NCBI RefSeq assembly: GCF_904846285.1
Contig: NZ_CAJHAD010000021.1
Location: 1 to 59,562 of the forward strand
DNA length: 59,562 nucleotides
Source: Psychrobacter immobilis
GTDB lineage: Bacteria; Pseudomonadota; Gammaproteobacteria; Pseudomonadales; Moraxellaceae
Direction: 5' to 3'
The notes under the pieces are model-generated. The model ran no database searches, was not told the DNA's origin, and saw nothing but the letters and a program-made list of their open reading frames with translations. Made by a program: the position numbers and the translations under genes. Shown here in pieces: positions 29,269-38,901 of this stretch. Positions within the stretch are counted from its first letter, which is position 1, and every line of letters begins with the position of its first letter.

Positions 29269-29964
29269 ATGACAGATTACGATCGCATTACTGCTAACCC
29301 GCATTTTGATATGTTGATGAGTGCGCACACTACTGCCCAGAGCGCACAATATAGCCAAAGCGCGCAACAAGCCGCATTGGTTCCAATGGTCGTTGAACAA
29401 TCAGCGCGCGGTGAACGCTCGTTTGATATTTTCTCACGCTTATTACGTGAGCGCGTTATCTTTTTGACCGGTCAAGTTGAAGACCATATGGCCAATCTTA
29501 TCGTTGCGCAGCTGCTATTCTTAGAAGCAGAAAACCCTGATAAAGACATCCATTTATATATCAACTCGCCAGGCGGCTCAGTAAGTGCTGGTTTGGCTAT
29601 TTTTGATACCATGAACTTTATCAAACCTGAAGTATCGACCATCTGTATGGGCGGCGCTTATAGCATGGGTTCATTCTTGCTCGCAGCGGGTCAAAAAGGC
29701 AAACGTTATGCCCTAGCCAACTCTCGCGTGATGATTCATCAGCCTTCAGGCGGTGCGCAAGGTCAAGCAACTGATATCGAAATTAATGCGCGTGAAATTC
29801 TAAAAACTCGCGCTCGTTTGAACGAGATTTTGGCTGAGCGTACGGGTCAACCGGTTGAGAAAATTGAAAAAGACGTTGAGCGTGACTATTGGTTAGATGC
29901 CAAAGAAGCCAAAGAATACGGTCTAGTCGACGAAGTATTAGAGCGTCGCCCTGCTTCTTTATAA
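29269..29964 (+). CDS. clpP: ATP-dependent Clp protease proteolytic subunit
   Basis: A 231-residue serine protease subunit. Ser132 ([11 protein letters not shown]) and His157 (MIHQPSGG) are clear, with the Asp in the [11 protein letters not shown] region completing the triad. The N-terminal extension of about 38 residues is Ala/Gln/Ser-rich and likely removed as a propeptide. The residues before the nucleophile are GGAYS, whereas most ClpP have GQAAS. With ClpX, encoded 148 bases downstream, it forms the ClpXP protease. Confidence 0.96.
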   Translation: MTDYDRITANPHFDMLMSAHTTAQSAQYSQSAQQAALVPMVVEQSARGERSFDIFSRLLRERVIFLTGQVEDHMANLIVAQLLFLEAENPDKDIHLYINSPGGSVSAGLAIFDTMNFIKPEVSTICMGGAYSMGSFLLAAGQKGKRYALANSRVMIHQPSGGAQGQATDIEINAREILKTRARLNEILAERTGQPVEKIEKDVERDYWLDAKEAKEYGLVDEVLERRPASL

Positions 29965-30112
29965 GTGCCTTGATAGCAAACGCTTAAAAAACCTTAAACA
30001 TCACTGCCTAAGCGCGATAGGGTAAGAGAAAATATATTAAGTGCCCTGCGCTTTTACATCGATGTCCATAATCAGAATATTGAGCAGTATTAAATTTTAG
30101 GAGTGCCGTTAT

Positions 30113-31426
30113 ATGGCAGAAGATAACACCCCGCAGTGTTCGTTTTGCGGCAAAGAAAAAAGTGAAGTAAAGCAGCTGATTGCCGCTGACGACGCCAATA
30201 TCTGTAATGAATGTATTGAGCTATGTACGGACCTGATTGCCGACAGCGCCGAAGATGGTGACGACGATAGCGATATTGACACCTCTTGGGTCAACAAAAA
30301 GCTGCCAACGCCAAAAGAGCTACGTGCCAAACTTGATGAATACGTCATCGGGCAAGATGCAGCGAAGAAAGCCTTAGCCGTTGCGGTTTATAACCACTAT
30401 AAACGCCTAAAAGTCAGCCAGACTCTAGCCAATGACAGTAAAAAAGCTAAGATTGGCGCTGATGATGCGATGGTTGAATTGGCAAAAAGTAATATTTTGT
30501 TAATTGGTCCAACCGGCTCTGGTAAAACCTTGTTGGCGCAAACCTTGGCGCGCTTACTCGACGTTCCCTTTGCGATGGCGGATGCCACAACCTTAACCGA
30601 AGCCGGTTATGTCGGTGAAGATGTCGAAAACATCGTCCAAAAACTATTGCAAGCATCAGACTACGATGTCAGCAAAGCTGAGCAAGGTATCATCTATATT
30701 GATGAAATTGATAAAATTAGTAAAAAAGGTGATAACCCATCTATCACCCGTGACGTCTCAGGCGAAGGTGTGCAGCAAGCCTTGCTTAAGCTTATCGAAG
30801 GTACGGTTGCCGCTATTCCACCACACGGTGGTCGTAAACATCCACAGCAAGAGCTGATCCAAGTTGATACCAGTAATATCTTAATCATCGTTGGTGGCGC
30901 GTTTGCCGGTCTTGATAAGGTAATTCAGCAGCGTACTGAAAAAACGGGTATTGGCTTTAATGCTGATGTGAGCTCAAAAGACGATAGTAAACGTAGCTCA
31001 GAGCTGCTGCAGCAAGTAGAGCCTGAAGATTTGATTAAGTTTGGGCTTATCCCAGAGCTGATCGGTCGTCTTCCTGTGCTCGCTGCTCTCACAGAGCTAG
31101 ACGAAGATGCATTGGTTCAAATATTAACGGAACCAAAAAACGCCTTGGTTAAGCAGTATAAATATCTGTTTGATATGGAAGGTGCTGACATTACCTTTAC
31201 CAAAGAAGCGCTTGATGCCATCGCCAAAAAAGCCATGGCTCGTAAAACAGGTGCTCGTGGGCTGCGCTCTATCGTTGAAAACGCGCTTCTTGAAACCATG
31301 TATGAGCTACCTTCAATGGAAAATGCTAAGACCGTACTCGTTGATGAAGCAGTAATTAACGACGGTAAAATCCCTGAAATCACATTCTCTAACGGTGACT
31401 CAGAACAGATAGCGATAGATGCTTAA
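30113..31426 (+). CDS. clpX: ATP-dependent Clp protease ATP-binding subunit ClpX
   Basis: A 437-residue AAA+ unfoldase. The zinc-binding domain has Cys9, Cys12, Cys31 and Cys34. Walker A is GPTGSGKT (132-139), and Walker B is IIYIDEID (Asp197, Glu198). The IGF loop that docks ClpP is at residues 280-282 (TGIGFNA), and the C-terminal sensor region has [10 protein letters not shown]. All elements needed for ClpP interaction are intact. AGGAG precedes the start. Confidence 0.97.
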   Translation: MAEDNTPQCSFCGKEKSEVKQLIAADDANICNECIELCTDLIADSAEDGDDDSDIDTSWVNKKLPTPKELRAKLDEYVIGQDAAKKALAVAVYNHYKRLKVSQTLANDSKKAKIGADDAMVELAKSNILLIGPTGSGKTLLAQTLARLLDVPFAMADATTLTEAGYVGEDVENIVQKLLQASDYDVSKAEQGIIYIDEIDKISKKGDNPSITRDVSGEGVQQALLKLIEGTVAAIPPHGGRKHPQQELIQVDTSNILIIVGGAFAGLDKVIQQRTEKTGIGFNADVSSKDDSKRSSELLQQVEPEDLIKFGLIPELIGRLPVLAALTELDEDALVQILTEPKNALVKQYKYLFDMEGADITFTKEALDAIAKKAMARKTGARGLRSIVENALLETMYELPSMENAKTVLVDEAVINDGKIPEITFSNGDSEQIAIDA

Positions 31427-31464
31427 AAGCTCTTATCTGCTTTATTAAAGCGGTAATTAAAGTA

Positions 31465-31503
31465 AAAGTGTCTAGTGTAAATTATGCTAGACACTTTTTT
31501 TAT
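31465..31503 (+). terminator. Terminator after clpX
   Basis: The hairpin AAAGTGTCTAG / CTAGACACTTT has a following T-run. Confidence 0.9.
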
Positions 31504-31648
31504 GTCCGCTTACTTCCCATTTTATTTCTTGCAGCTAATGTAATGGGTAAAAATGACAGCTGCGTTTATCAATCGCTATCAGCGCTTATCATCAATCATG
31601 CTAAAGTAGAAATACCAATACTATTAATGATACAAAGGAATGTTTATC

Positions 31649-32686
31649 ATGCTTAACACTGTTTCTGGAAATGTCTCTGCAGTAGCAAACTCACTACGCC
31701 AACACCTCCCTTTTTCCTCCCATCAAGAGCATGATATTAGCCCTTATTATCGCAATCATGTCGCTGCTATCACTGGTGCTGGCTCTGGCATGGGGCGCGA
31801 GCTTGCCCTTCATTTAGCAAAGATGGGTTGTGATGTGGCGCTATCGGATATCAATCCTGAGCAACTGGCACAAACCAAAGACTTACTGGTCGGCTATGAT
31901 GTCAAAGTCACCACCACCGTACTCGACGTCTCTGACAATAAAGCTGTCGAAGCGTGGGCGGATAGTGTGATGGCAGAGCATGGTAAAGTGAACTTTATCT
32001 TTAATAATGCGGGCGTGGCGCTTTATTCAACCGTAGAAGGCAGCAGTATTAGCGAGCTTGAATGGGTCATGGATATCAATTTTTGGGGCGTGGTTTACGG
32101 CACCAAGGCTTTTTTACCCTTGATTAAAAACAGCGTCAAAGAAAGTGAAGTTAATGACAGTAACAAGAATAACAAAGCGCGCCAGTTTAACGAACACGGC
32201 CATATTATCAATATCTCAAGCTTATTTGGTTTGACCGCGCAGCCGTCACAATCTGCTTATAACGCCAGCAAATTTGCTGTACGTGGTTTTACCGAAAGCT
32301 TGCGTCAAGAGCTAGATATTCAGCGTTGCGGCGTATCAGCGACCTGTATTCATCCCGGTGGCATTAAGACCAATATCGCTAATAGCGCTCGTGGTAACGA
32401 CAGTATCAGCGACCTTGGCATGCGTAGCGGCCGCAAAGCCATCAGTAGTTTTAATAAGTTCTTAAAATTTGATGCCAACGCCGCTGCTTGGATTATTTTG
32501 CAGGCTGCCGCGACCAATCAGCCACGCTGCTTGATTGGTAATGATGCCAAAATGATGGACGCCGTCCAACGAGCTTTTCCAGCTCACTATAGCACTGTCC
32601 TAAACCGCGTCAATAAACTGTCACGCAAGTTAAAAGGCAAAAAACGCACAAAAACGGCTGATCGCAAAGCGGTAATTGCTAATTAA
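31649..32686 (+). CDS. Short-chain dehydrogenase/reductase
   Basis: A 345-residue classical SDR. The cofactor motif is TGAGSGMG (residues 42-49), and NNAG follows in FIFNNAGVALY. The catalytic Ser is in INISSLFG, and Tyr/Lys are in SAYNASKFAV. Asp in ALSDIN at the end of strand 2 favours NAD over NADP. It is longer than the usual 250 residues, with 35 residues before the domain and a basic tail. A start at 31640 overlaps its AAGGA ribosome site; the ATG at 31649 is better spaced. The substrate is unknown. Confidence 0.88.
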   Translation: MLNTVSGNVSAVANSLRQHLPFSSHQEHDISPYYRNHVAAITGAGSGMGRELALHLAKMGCDVALSDINPEQLAQTKDLLVGYDVKVTTTVLDVSDNKAVEAWADSVMAEHGKVNFIFNNAGVALYSTVEGSSISELEWVMDINFWGVVYGTKAFLPLIKNSVKESEVNDSNKNNKARQFNEHGHIINISSLFGLTAQPSQSAYNASKFAVRGFTESLRQELDIQRCGVSATCIHPGGIKTNIANSARGNDSISDLGMRSGRKAISSFNKFLKFDANAAAWIILQAAATNQPRCLIGNDAKMMDAVQRAFPAHYSTVLNRVNKLSRKLKGKKRTKTADRKAVIAN

Positions 32687-32739
32687 TCTAGTGGCAAATA
32701 GACTACGATAAATTAAACCGTTAGGAATATATCCTTAAC

Positions 32740-32781
32740 AAAAAAGCGCGTAAATATTTTCATATTTACGCGCTTTTTTAG
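32740..32781 (+). terminator. Terminator after the SDR gene
   Basis: A long stem, AAAAAAGCGCGTAAAT / ATTTACGCGCTTTTTT, with a short loop. Confidence 0.92.
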
Positions 32782-33157
32782 TGAAAAAATATAGTCGCCG
32801 ATACTATCTAAAGCGTTGACTATCTATTTGCATCGTTTGTCGTGTTAGTTTTTATTTTAGTTTAAAAACACTTTACGTATTTGTATTTGATACAATCATG
32901 TTGCTAGCAACTTACATATTGATTACTTTTCAGATTCTGGCAGGCAAAATAAAACGGATTAATGGGTAAAAGTGAGCCTTAGAGGTACGCTAATAATATG
33001 ACGCCCGTTATTTTGGCCCTTATAAACGTTCAAGTTAAATGTCGAAATTCTAGCTTCTACTTTATCCAAAATATTGAAATAAGTTTTACCATCATGACCA
33101 CTAAATTATCATAAAAATATAATTTTTCATATTATTTTTCATCATAAGGATATTCCA
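32782..33157. other. AT-rich spacer upstream of tsdA
   Basis: About 375 non-coding bases. TTGATACAATCA near 32888 faintly resembles an FNR/ANR half-site pair but has the wrong spacing. No gene, RNA or clear promoter was recognised. Confidence 0.4.
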
Positions 33158-34156
33158 ATGACCAAGTTCCCACGCGCCAAGCCCTCCTCCCTTTTAATAG
33201 CCACTATTTTTGCCATCAGTGCAGTGAGTATGACAGCCGGCTGTAGCAATAGCGGTGAAACCAAAGCCGTTGACCGTCTAGAAGAAGCAGAAGCATTGGC
33301 TCGCGTCAAAGCCCTCGAAGCCCGTGCAGATACCCTCCAAAGCAATATGCCAGCGGCTAATGATATGAGCGCGAGTGCAGGCGGCGGTGATGCGGCAGGC
33401 GCAGCAGGTGGCAAACCCGCGATTAAAATGCCAGATGAGTCTACTATTCCAGATGATGAATATGGGGCAGCAGTACGCCGCGGCCTACAACTCGCTAATC
33501 ATACCTATAAAGAGCTGCCAAATAACGTTGGCAACCAGCTTAACTGCACCAGCTGTCATTTAGGTAATGGCTCAGAAGCCTATGCCGCACCTTGGAATAA
33601 TATGACCAGTATTTACCCTGTTTACCGTTCGCGGGCAGGTCGCGTCAACGTGATACAAGAGCGGATTAATGGCTGTTTTGAGCGCTCAATGAATGGTAAA
33701 GGACTTGAGCTGGGTTCAGATGATATGAACGCCATGGTATCTTATATGAGCTGGTTGTCACAAGACATGCCATTTGGGGTGTCACCTGAAGGTCGCGGTT
33801 TTGTCAAAGTGGATAAAAACCTCGAGCCAAATACTGAAACGGGTGAAAAGCTATTTATAGAAAAATGTAGCGTTTGTCATGGTGATAATGGCGAAGGGCA
33901 ATATAACGATGATGGCACTTATATATATCCTGCGGTAGCTGGCGACAAGTCTTTCAATGATGGCGCAGGGATGGCACGTACTTATACTGCTGCGGCCTTT
34001 ATTAAAGGTAAAATGCCATTTGGACAAGGTAATACGCTAAGTGACCAAGAAGCGGTCGATATTGCCGCCTACTTTACCCACTTGCCGCGCCCTGTAAAAG
34101 CCAATAAAGACAAAGATTGGCCAAACGGCGATGCACCAAAAGATGTCCGTCGTTAA
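33158..34156 (+). CDS. tsdA: TsdA-like dihaem c-type cytochrome (thiosulfate dehydrogenase), lipoprotein
   Basis: A 332-residue dihaem cytochrome c. Haem sites are CTSCH (130-134) and CSVCH (237-241). Cys173, in RINGCFERSMNG, matches the unusual axial cysteine ligand of haem 1 in TsdA. Met286, in KGKMPFG, is the candidate distal ligand of haem 2. TsdA oxidises two thiosulfates to tetrathionate, and some members run the reverse. The signal peptide ends in the lipobox MTAGC with Cys29, so the protein is probably membrane-anchored; many TsdA are soluble. A Glu/Ala-rich helical linker and a Gly/Ala stretch precede the cytochrome. No tsdB-type partner is adjacent. Confidence 0.85.
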   Translation: MTKFPRAKPSSLLIATIFAISAVSMTAGCSNSGETKAVDRLEEAEALARVKALEARADTLQSNMPAANDMSASAGGGDAAGAAGGKPAIKMPDESTIPDDEYGAAVRRGLQLANHTYKELPNNVGNQLNCTSCHLGNGSEAYAAPWNNMTSIYPVYRSRAGRVNVIQERINGCFERSMNGKGLELGSDDMNAMVSYMSWLSQDMPFGVSPEGRGFVKVDKNLEPNTETGEKLFIEKCSVCHGDNGEGQYNDDGTYIYPAVAGDKSFNDGAGMARTYTAAAFIKGKMPFGQGNTLSDQEAVDIAAYFTHLPRPVKANKDKDWPNGDAPKDVRR

Positions 34157-34182
34157 TTAAAAAAGCTTATAATTTATATAAT

Positions 34183-34217
34183 AAAAAAGCCCAGTTATTT
34201 AATAGCTGGGCTCTTTT
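34183..34217. terminator. Bidirectional terminator between tsdA and the PfoR-like gene
   Basis: The hairpin GCCCAGTTA / TAGCTGGGC is flanked by an A-run and TCTTTT, and lies between convergent genes. Confidence 0.85.
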
Positions 34218-34271
34218 ATCATTGGTAGTTAGAATAAATAGTTAGGATAATTTGCGTCCTTTACCTTTAAT

Positions 34272-35372
34272 TTAAGGCAGTTTCATATCGCCATCGACCA
34301 ACCAACCAAGGCGACGCATCACATAAGCGACCACACCAGCGATAAGCGCAGGTAGGGCAAACATCAATAAGATAATCGCTGTCCATAACTGAGTACTGCT
34401 CATGATTTCTTGTGATGCTTCAATGACACCAAACACCCCAACCAACCCTGCCGTACCCATACCAGCGCCGGTTGCCGTACAAGCTAGCCCAAAGCCAACG
34501 GTTGCAATAGGACCAACAATGGCGCTGGCAATCACAGCAGGAAGCAAAACGAGCGGTTTTTTTAAGACATTAGGGATTTGTAGCATACTGGTGCCCAGTC
34601 CTTGAGATATGACGCCACTGATGCCGTTATCTTTAAAACTGGCCACCGCAAAACCAATCATATGCGCCGCGCAACCAACAACTGCCGCACCGCCCGCTAA
34701 GCCGCCAAGCCCAATAGCGATACAGATAGCCGCACTTGAGGTCGGTAGAGTCAATAAAATCCCAACGACAACCGCAATTACGATACCCATCAATAATGGC
34801 TGTAACTCAGTCGCTGCTTGAATACCGTGACCAACAGCATTGACCGCAGCAACGACCGGAGGATTCAATAGTGCGCAAACTGCTAATGCTACCGCGCATA
34901 CCAATAATGGTACTAGCAGAATATCAAGCTTGGTCTTGCCAGCGACCCAAGTACCAGCGCGATAAGCAAATACCGAGGTCAGGTACGCACCAATGGGATT
35001 ACCGGGTAAAGCCACGAACGTCGCAGGTCCGCCCACTTGCGGGGTAAAAAGCGTGCCTGCCATCAACGCTTCAGAGTGCGCACCAAGCATCCCTGCTACC
35101 AAGCAGCTGAGCATAACCAAGGTCGGCGCTTTGAGGTAGTAAGCAATGCCCACACCGATACCAGCACCCATTAATACAGAGGCCAGCTTGCCGACTGCGA
35201 TAAGTGCGGGCAAGTCTAACCAACCACCGATTTGTGAGATAATCAAACCAGCAATTAATGTGACAAATAGCCCTAAAGCCATACCCGTAAAAGCATCGAT
35301 AAAATATTTTTGAAAAAAGGCTTTTACCAAACCAGTAGGCGGTGTTGCTGAGTCAGATATTGTCATAGCCAT
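34272..35372 (-). CDS. PfoR-like / PTS EIIC_2-type membrane protein (COG3641)
   Basis: A 366-residue polytopic membrane protein with about ten hydrophobic segments rich in Gly/Ala. It matches the predicted PTS_EIIC_2 (PfoR) type, for example PTSSAAICIAIGLGGLAGGAA and VGCAAHMIGFA. No phosphotransfer domains are attached. PfoR was first described as a putative toxin regulator, but the family is most likely a transporter of unknown substrate. The frame continues upstream to 35423; the ATG at 35372 has AAAGAG nearby and removes a non-family hydrophobic extension, so it is preferred. No PTS IIA/IIB genes are near. Confidence 0.8.
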   Translation of the reverse strand: MAMTISDSATPPTGLVKAFFQKYFIDAFTGMALGLFVTLIAGLIISQIGGWLDLPALIAVGKLASVLMGAGIGVGIAYYLKAPTLVMLSCLVAGMLGAHSEALMAGTLFTPQVGGPATFVALPGNPIGAYLTSVFAYRAGTWVAGKTKLDILLVPLLVCAVALAVCALLNPPVVAAVNAVGHGIQAATELQPLLMGIVIAVVVGILLTLPTSSAAICIAIGLGGLAGGAAVVGCAAHMIGFAVASFKDNGISGVISQGLGTSMLQIPNVLKKPLVLLPAVIASAIVGPIATVGFGLACTATGAGMGTAGLVGVFGVIEASQEIMSSTQLWTAIILLMFALPALIAGVVAYVMRRLGWLVDGDMKLP

Positions 35373-35442
35373 ACTCTTTGTGAAGGTTTTAATAAGATAG
35401 AATAAACCAAAAACATAAAACACTCTTGTTAAAAATCAGAGA

Positions 35443-35471
35443 TAAAAAAAGCGTCATTGCGACGCTTTCTT
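35443..35471 (-). terminator. Terminator after the SPOR-domain gene
   Basis: The hairpin AAAGCGTC / GACGCTTT has a long T-run on the minus strand, 40 bases past the SPOR gene stop. Confidence 0.8.
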
Positions 35472-35511
35472 ATTATTAACACATGATTAAAACGAGCACA
35501 AAGTATTCAAT

Positions 35512-36330
35512 CTAACGGCGCTGCTCAACGATGATGGAGTCAATGCCGTTGTTTTGTAGACGCTGCTGCGCACTAGCAACCGCTTGACGGTTATTCATCG
35601 GACGCGAGATGACCTGATAAATTGGCAAACCATTACCCGTGGTGTTTTTAACGACACGAGCGTCCACACCCGCCATCAGCACTTGCGCACGGCGACGGTC
35701 TGCTTCGTCGGCATCTCCAAAGCTGTTGATTTGCAAAATATAAGTCGCCGCAGGTTTAGCTGGCTGGATACTTGCAGTGCCAGCGCTAGGTTTGTTTGTA
35801 GCCGCACCTGTATTACTCGCAGCTGGTGTGCCGTCGTAGGTCGCATCTTCTTCAACGATGACAATATCGTCATCATTATTATTGGCTGCATTATTAGCAT
35901 TGTTGCCACGATTCGGCTCAATAGTGGTGCTTTCAGAGATACCAAAGTTACCTGCATCATTAGCACCGGGTGTGGTACTTTCCGGCTGATTGACGACTAC
36001 ATCTGGCTCAAAGTCAGTGATTTGACCTGATTGGTTATTACTGCCTTCCCCAAAGTCTTCATCAGGGATGGTTGCCATCTCTTGATTGGGCAAAATATCA
36101 TAAAACTCATAATCACCATTATCGGTGTCGGTATCGACTCGTTGCTGCACTTGTCTATCAGGGTCGGTACCGTCTTCGCTGCCCGCAGGACTAAAGTTAA
36201 ACAATGGTGAAAGGTATAAAAACACCCCAATCATGAGCGTCAACAGCGCCCCAACAAACATCCATAATAAGCCTGACACACTACTTGTTTTGCGTTTTTC
36301 AGTGGCACCTTTTGGTTTTTTGGCTAACAT
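35512..36330 (-). CDS. SPOR-domain membrane protein (FtsN-like)
   Basis: A 272-residue bitopic protein: a basic cytoplasmic start, one membrane helix (about 20-42), a long acidic Asn/Asp/Thr-rich linker (50-185), and a C-terminal SPOR domain (about 192-272) with YILQINSFG and the closing GIDSIIVEQR. SPOR domains bind denuded glycan strands at the division septum. The Lys-rich cytoplasmic start resembles FtsN. It lies 111 bases downstream of argS, an arrangement also common in related gammaproteobacteria. It is likely a septal peptidoglycan protein. Confidence 0.88.
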   Translation of the reverse strand: MLAKKPKGATEKRKTSSVSGLLWMFVGALLTLMIGVFLYLSPLFNFSPAGSEDGTDPDRQVQQRVDTDTDNGDYEFYDILPNQEMATIPDEDFGEGSNNQSGQITDFEPDVVVNQPESTTPGANDAGNFGISESTTIEPNRGNNANNAANNNDDDIVIVEEDATYDGTPAASNTGAATNKPSAGTASIQPAKPAATYILQINSFGDADEADRRRAQVLMAGVDARVVKNTTGNGLPIYQVISRPMNNRQAVASAQQRLQNNGIDSIIVEQRR

Positions 36331-36441
36331 GGATCTCGTTCTCCCTACTGAATATATCTATCGTTGTCGAATTATCAATGTCGAATTGTTATGGCCAAAT
36401 AGTCGTCGGCGAATGATGGCTAGCAGCCGTCTCTCTTTATA

Positions 36442-38271
36442 CTACATACTAGACGGCGCAGACAAGCCTAATAAGCTAAGCCCATTACTCAATACCTGCC
36501 TAACCGCTTTAGATAAGCGTAGGCGAGCTTGCATCATATCCATCTCATCTTGGCTTGGCGTCTCACCCGAGGTCAAGCTGACGGGCAAGATACGATTGCT
36601 ATCGTACCAACCATGAAATAACGCGGCCAACTCTTTTAGATAGTTGGTTAAGATATGCGGCTCATAGCCTGTCGCTGCACGTAGCAAGGTTGCCGGATAA
36701 GCGCCAAGTAATTTAATCAATTCTTCTTCGCTCGGTGCGGTTAATAACTCTTGCTTTTCAGCGCCAGTAATATCGTCTACTTGCAGACCACTGGTTTCTA
36801 GTTTTTCTAACACGCGGCAAACCCGTGCATGCGCATACTGAATATAGAAAACCAAGTTGTCTTTACTTTGCGATTTGGCCAGCTCTAAGTCAAAGTCGAC
36901 GTGGACTTCAGGCTTACGGGCGACGTAATAGAAGCGCGCGGCATCGTTACCGACTTCATGACGCAGCTCACGTAAGGTGACAAATTTGCCCGAGCGCGAC
37001 GACATTTGCACTTTTTCACTACCGCGCCATAAGGCGACAAACTGTACCAATACCACATCAAGACGGTCGGCATCGATACCAAGCGCCGTTAATGCCGCTT
37101 TCACCCGTGGGACATAGCCATGATGGTCAGCGCCCCAAACATTAATGACTTTATCAAAACCGCGATCAAATTTATTTTTATGATAAGCGATATCAGAGGC
37201 AAAATAGGTGCTTTGACCATTGGCACGGCGAACGACACGGTCTTTTTCATCACCAAAATCGGTCGATTTAAACCAGATATTGCCGTCTTTTTCGTATAAA
37301 TAGCCTTTTTCATCTAGAATTTGTAAAACAGGCTCAATCTCGCTATCGATTGATCTTTCGCTAAACCAACATTCATAGCGGACGCCAAAGTCATTTAAAT
37401 CGTCTTTGATATCAGCCAAAATGCTGCTAAGTGCTGCATTTAAAAACAGCTCATAACCATCACCAAGCAAGGCTTTACTATTAGCAATCAGTCCGTCGAT
37501 ATGGGCTTCTTTATCGCCCGATAGCAGCACTTTTTCGCCGTCTGCATTTATCTCAAACTGTGCATCTGCTGGTACGTCTTTGGCAATTTCTGCAAAACTG
37601 TGGACGTAGCTATCCCCATGCTGTGTCTTTAGTGTCTGAGCAATATCACTAACATAATCGCCTTGATAGCCATTAACTGGGAATGTGACTGGCTCAGCGT
37701 TGGCTTCTAGATAGCGCAAATAAGTACTGGTCGCTAAAATATCCATTTGGCGACCGGCGTCATTAACATAATACTCACGCGTGACGTCATAACCAATGGC
37801 TTCAAGCAAGTTTGCCACGCTCATGCCAAAGGCGGCACCGCGACCATGACCGACGTGCAAGCTAGACGTTGGATTGGCCGAGACAAATTCAACTTGGATT
37901 TTTTGACCTTTAAACTGCTTGCTTAAACCAAAGCGTTCTTGCAGCTTAAAGATATCGTCTAACACGGCGAATTTGGCTTCGGTATTTAAAAACACGTTAA
38001 TAAAGCCGGGGCCTGCGATTTCTACTTGGCGAATATCTTGATTTTCAGGCAAGGCGTTGACGATTTTTTCAGCAAGTTGGCGCGGATTGGCTTTCGCAGC
38101 TTTGGCGGCCGTCAGGGCGATATTGCTTGCAAAATCACCATGGCTGGTATCTTTTGTCCGTGTAATTTGGCTGTTGTTTTGCCAATCAGCCGGTAGTTCG
38201 CCGTCATTTTTTAGGGCTTGGATGGCACTATCAAATAGTGAGGCGAGCGTATCAATTTGGGCTTGTGACAT
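36442..38271 (-). CDS. argS: Arginine--tRNA ligase
   Basis: A 609-residue class I synthetase. The HIGH motif is HVGH in SSLHVGHGRGAA (about residues 137-148). The KMSKS position reads QMSSRSGKF, as usual in ArgRS. The N-terminal add-1 domain includes ITRTKDTSHGDFASN. The C-terminal anticodon-binding domain ends SNGLSLLGLSAPSSM. It is likely cotranscribed with the SPOR-domain gene. Confidence 0.97.
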   Translation of the reverse strand: MSQAQIDTLASLFDSAIQALKNDGELPADWQNNSQITRTKDTSHGDFASNIALTAAKAAKANPRQLAEKIVNALPENQDIRQVEIAGPGFINVFLNTEAKFAVLDDIFKLQERFGLSKQFKGQKIQVEFVSANPTSSLHVGHGRGAAFGMSVANLLEAIGYDVTREYYVNDAGRQMDILATSTYLRYLEANAEPVTFPVNGYQGDYVSDIAQTLKTQHGDSYVHSFAEIAKDVPADAQFEINADGEKVLLSGDKEAHIDGLIANSKALLGDGYELFLNAALSSILADIKDDLNDFGVRYECWFSERSIDSEIEPVLQILDEKGYLYEKDGNIWFKSTDFGDEKDRVVRRANGQSTYFASDIAYHKNKFDRGFDKVINVWGADHHGYVPRVKAALTALGIDADRLDVVLVQFVALWRGSEKVQMSSRSGKFVTLRELRHEVGNDAARFYYVARKPEVHVDFDLELAKSQSKDNLVFYIQYAHARVCRVLEKLETSGLQVDDITGAEKQELLTAPSEEELIKLLGAYPATLLRAATGYEPHILTNYLKELAALFHGWYDSNRILPVSLTSGETPSQDEMDMMQARLRLSKAVRQVLSNGLSLLGLSAPSSM

Positions 38272-38658
38272 AGGACTATAAACTCACATAAATGAACAAA
38301 AAAATTGGTGAACTATAAGGTAATACGAAAAAAATAAGTAACCTATAAATATAACAACCTTTAGAGGTTATTGCACTATTTGAAGCAAAAATAGCGTTAA
38401 AACCACCGCTATTATACTAGATACGCGTAGCTTAGGAGGTGATGACTATTATAGGCTGCCAATACAGGGTTATTTAGGCTGATTGTAGCGTTACTGTTGC
38501 CTGATGTTAGTGAAATATTTATAGCGGCTCTATTACGCGTTATAATGAAAAACAGTTATCGCCTGCTTTCTCTCTAAACCATCATTTGATGGATAAAAAA
38601 TATAAAGAGACACGCTAGAGTATGCGCTACTTTACACTTTCATTTATAGGATAAAACC
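38272..38658. other. Divergent spacer between argS and the DUF2788 gene
   Basis: A 387-base spacer carrying the argS promoter on one side and a candidate promoter for the DUF2788 gene on the other. Nothing else was recognised. Confidence 0.45.
38518..38546 (+). promoter_or_regulatory. Candidate sigma-70 promoter of the DUF2788 gene
   Basis: TTTATA and a perfect TATAAT are separated by 17 bases, about 110 bases before the start codon. Confidence 0.5.
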
Positions 38659-38877
38659 ATGTTTGCTATTGCTTCTAGTACCGTCACCATTTGGGGTATG
38701 TATATTTTATTGCCCATCTTTATTGCTTTTTTATTCTTTATTATTTGGGATTTATCAAAACAGTCTGAAGCTGGCCGCGCTGGTACTTTTTGGATGTTTT
38801 TAGCTCTTGGTGCAGGTTTTATTGGTTTTATCCTAAAAGTATTGATAGAAATGGCATTTAAACGCTGGTTTATCTAA
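38659..38877 (+). CDS. Small DUF2788 membrane protein
   Basis: A 72-residue protein with two hydrophobic helices (about 11-33 and 45-66) joined by a polar loop, SKQSEAGRAGTFW. This pattern matches DUF2788, a small inner-membrane family of proteobacteria with no known function. AGGATAAA precedes the ATG. Monocistronic. Confidence 0.82.
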   Translation: MFAIASSTVTIWGMYILLPIFIAFLFFIIWDLSKQSEAGRAGTFWMFLALGAGFIGFILKVLIEMAFKRWFI

Positions 38878-38901
38878 CTACTGCTTAAGTACCACTATAA
38901 C

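Noticed and set aside
32880..32900. FNR/ANR box upstream of tsdA
   Set aside because: TTGATACAATCA has three instead of four central bases and an incomplete right half.
34272..35423. Complete sugar PTS system
   Set aside because: Only an EIIC-like membrane protein is present; no IIA, IIB, HPr or EI genes are nearby.
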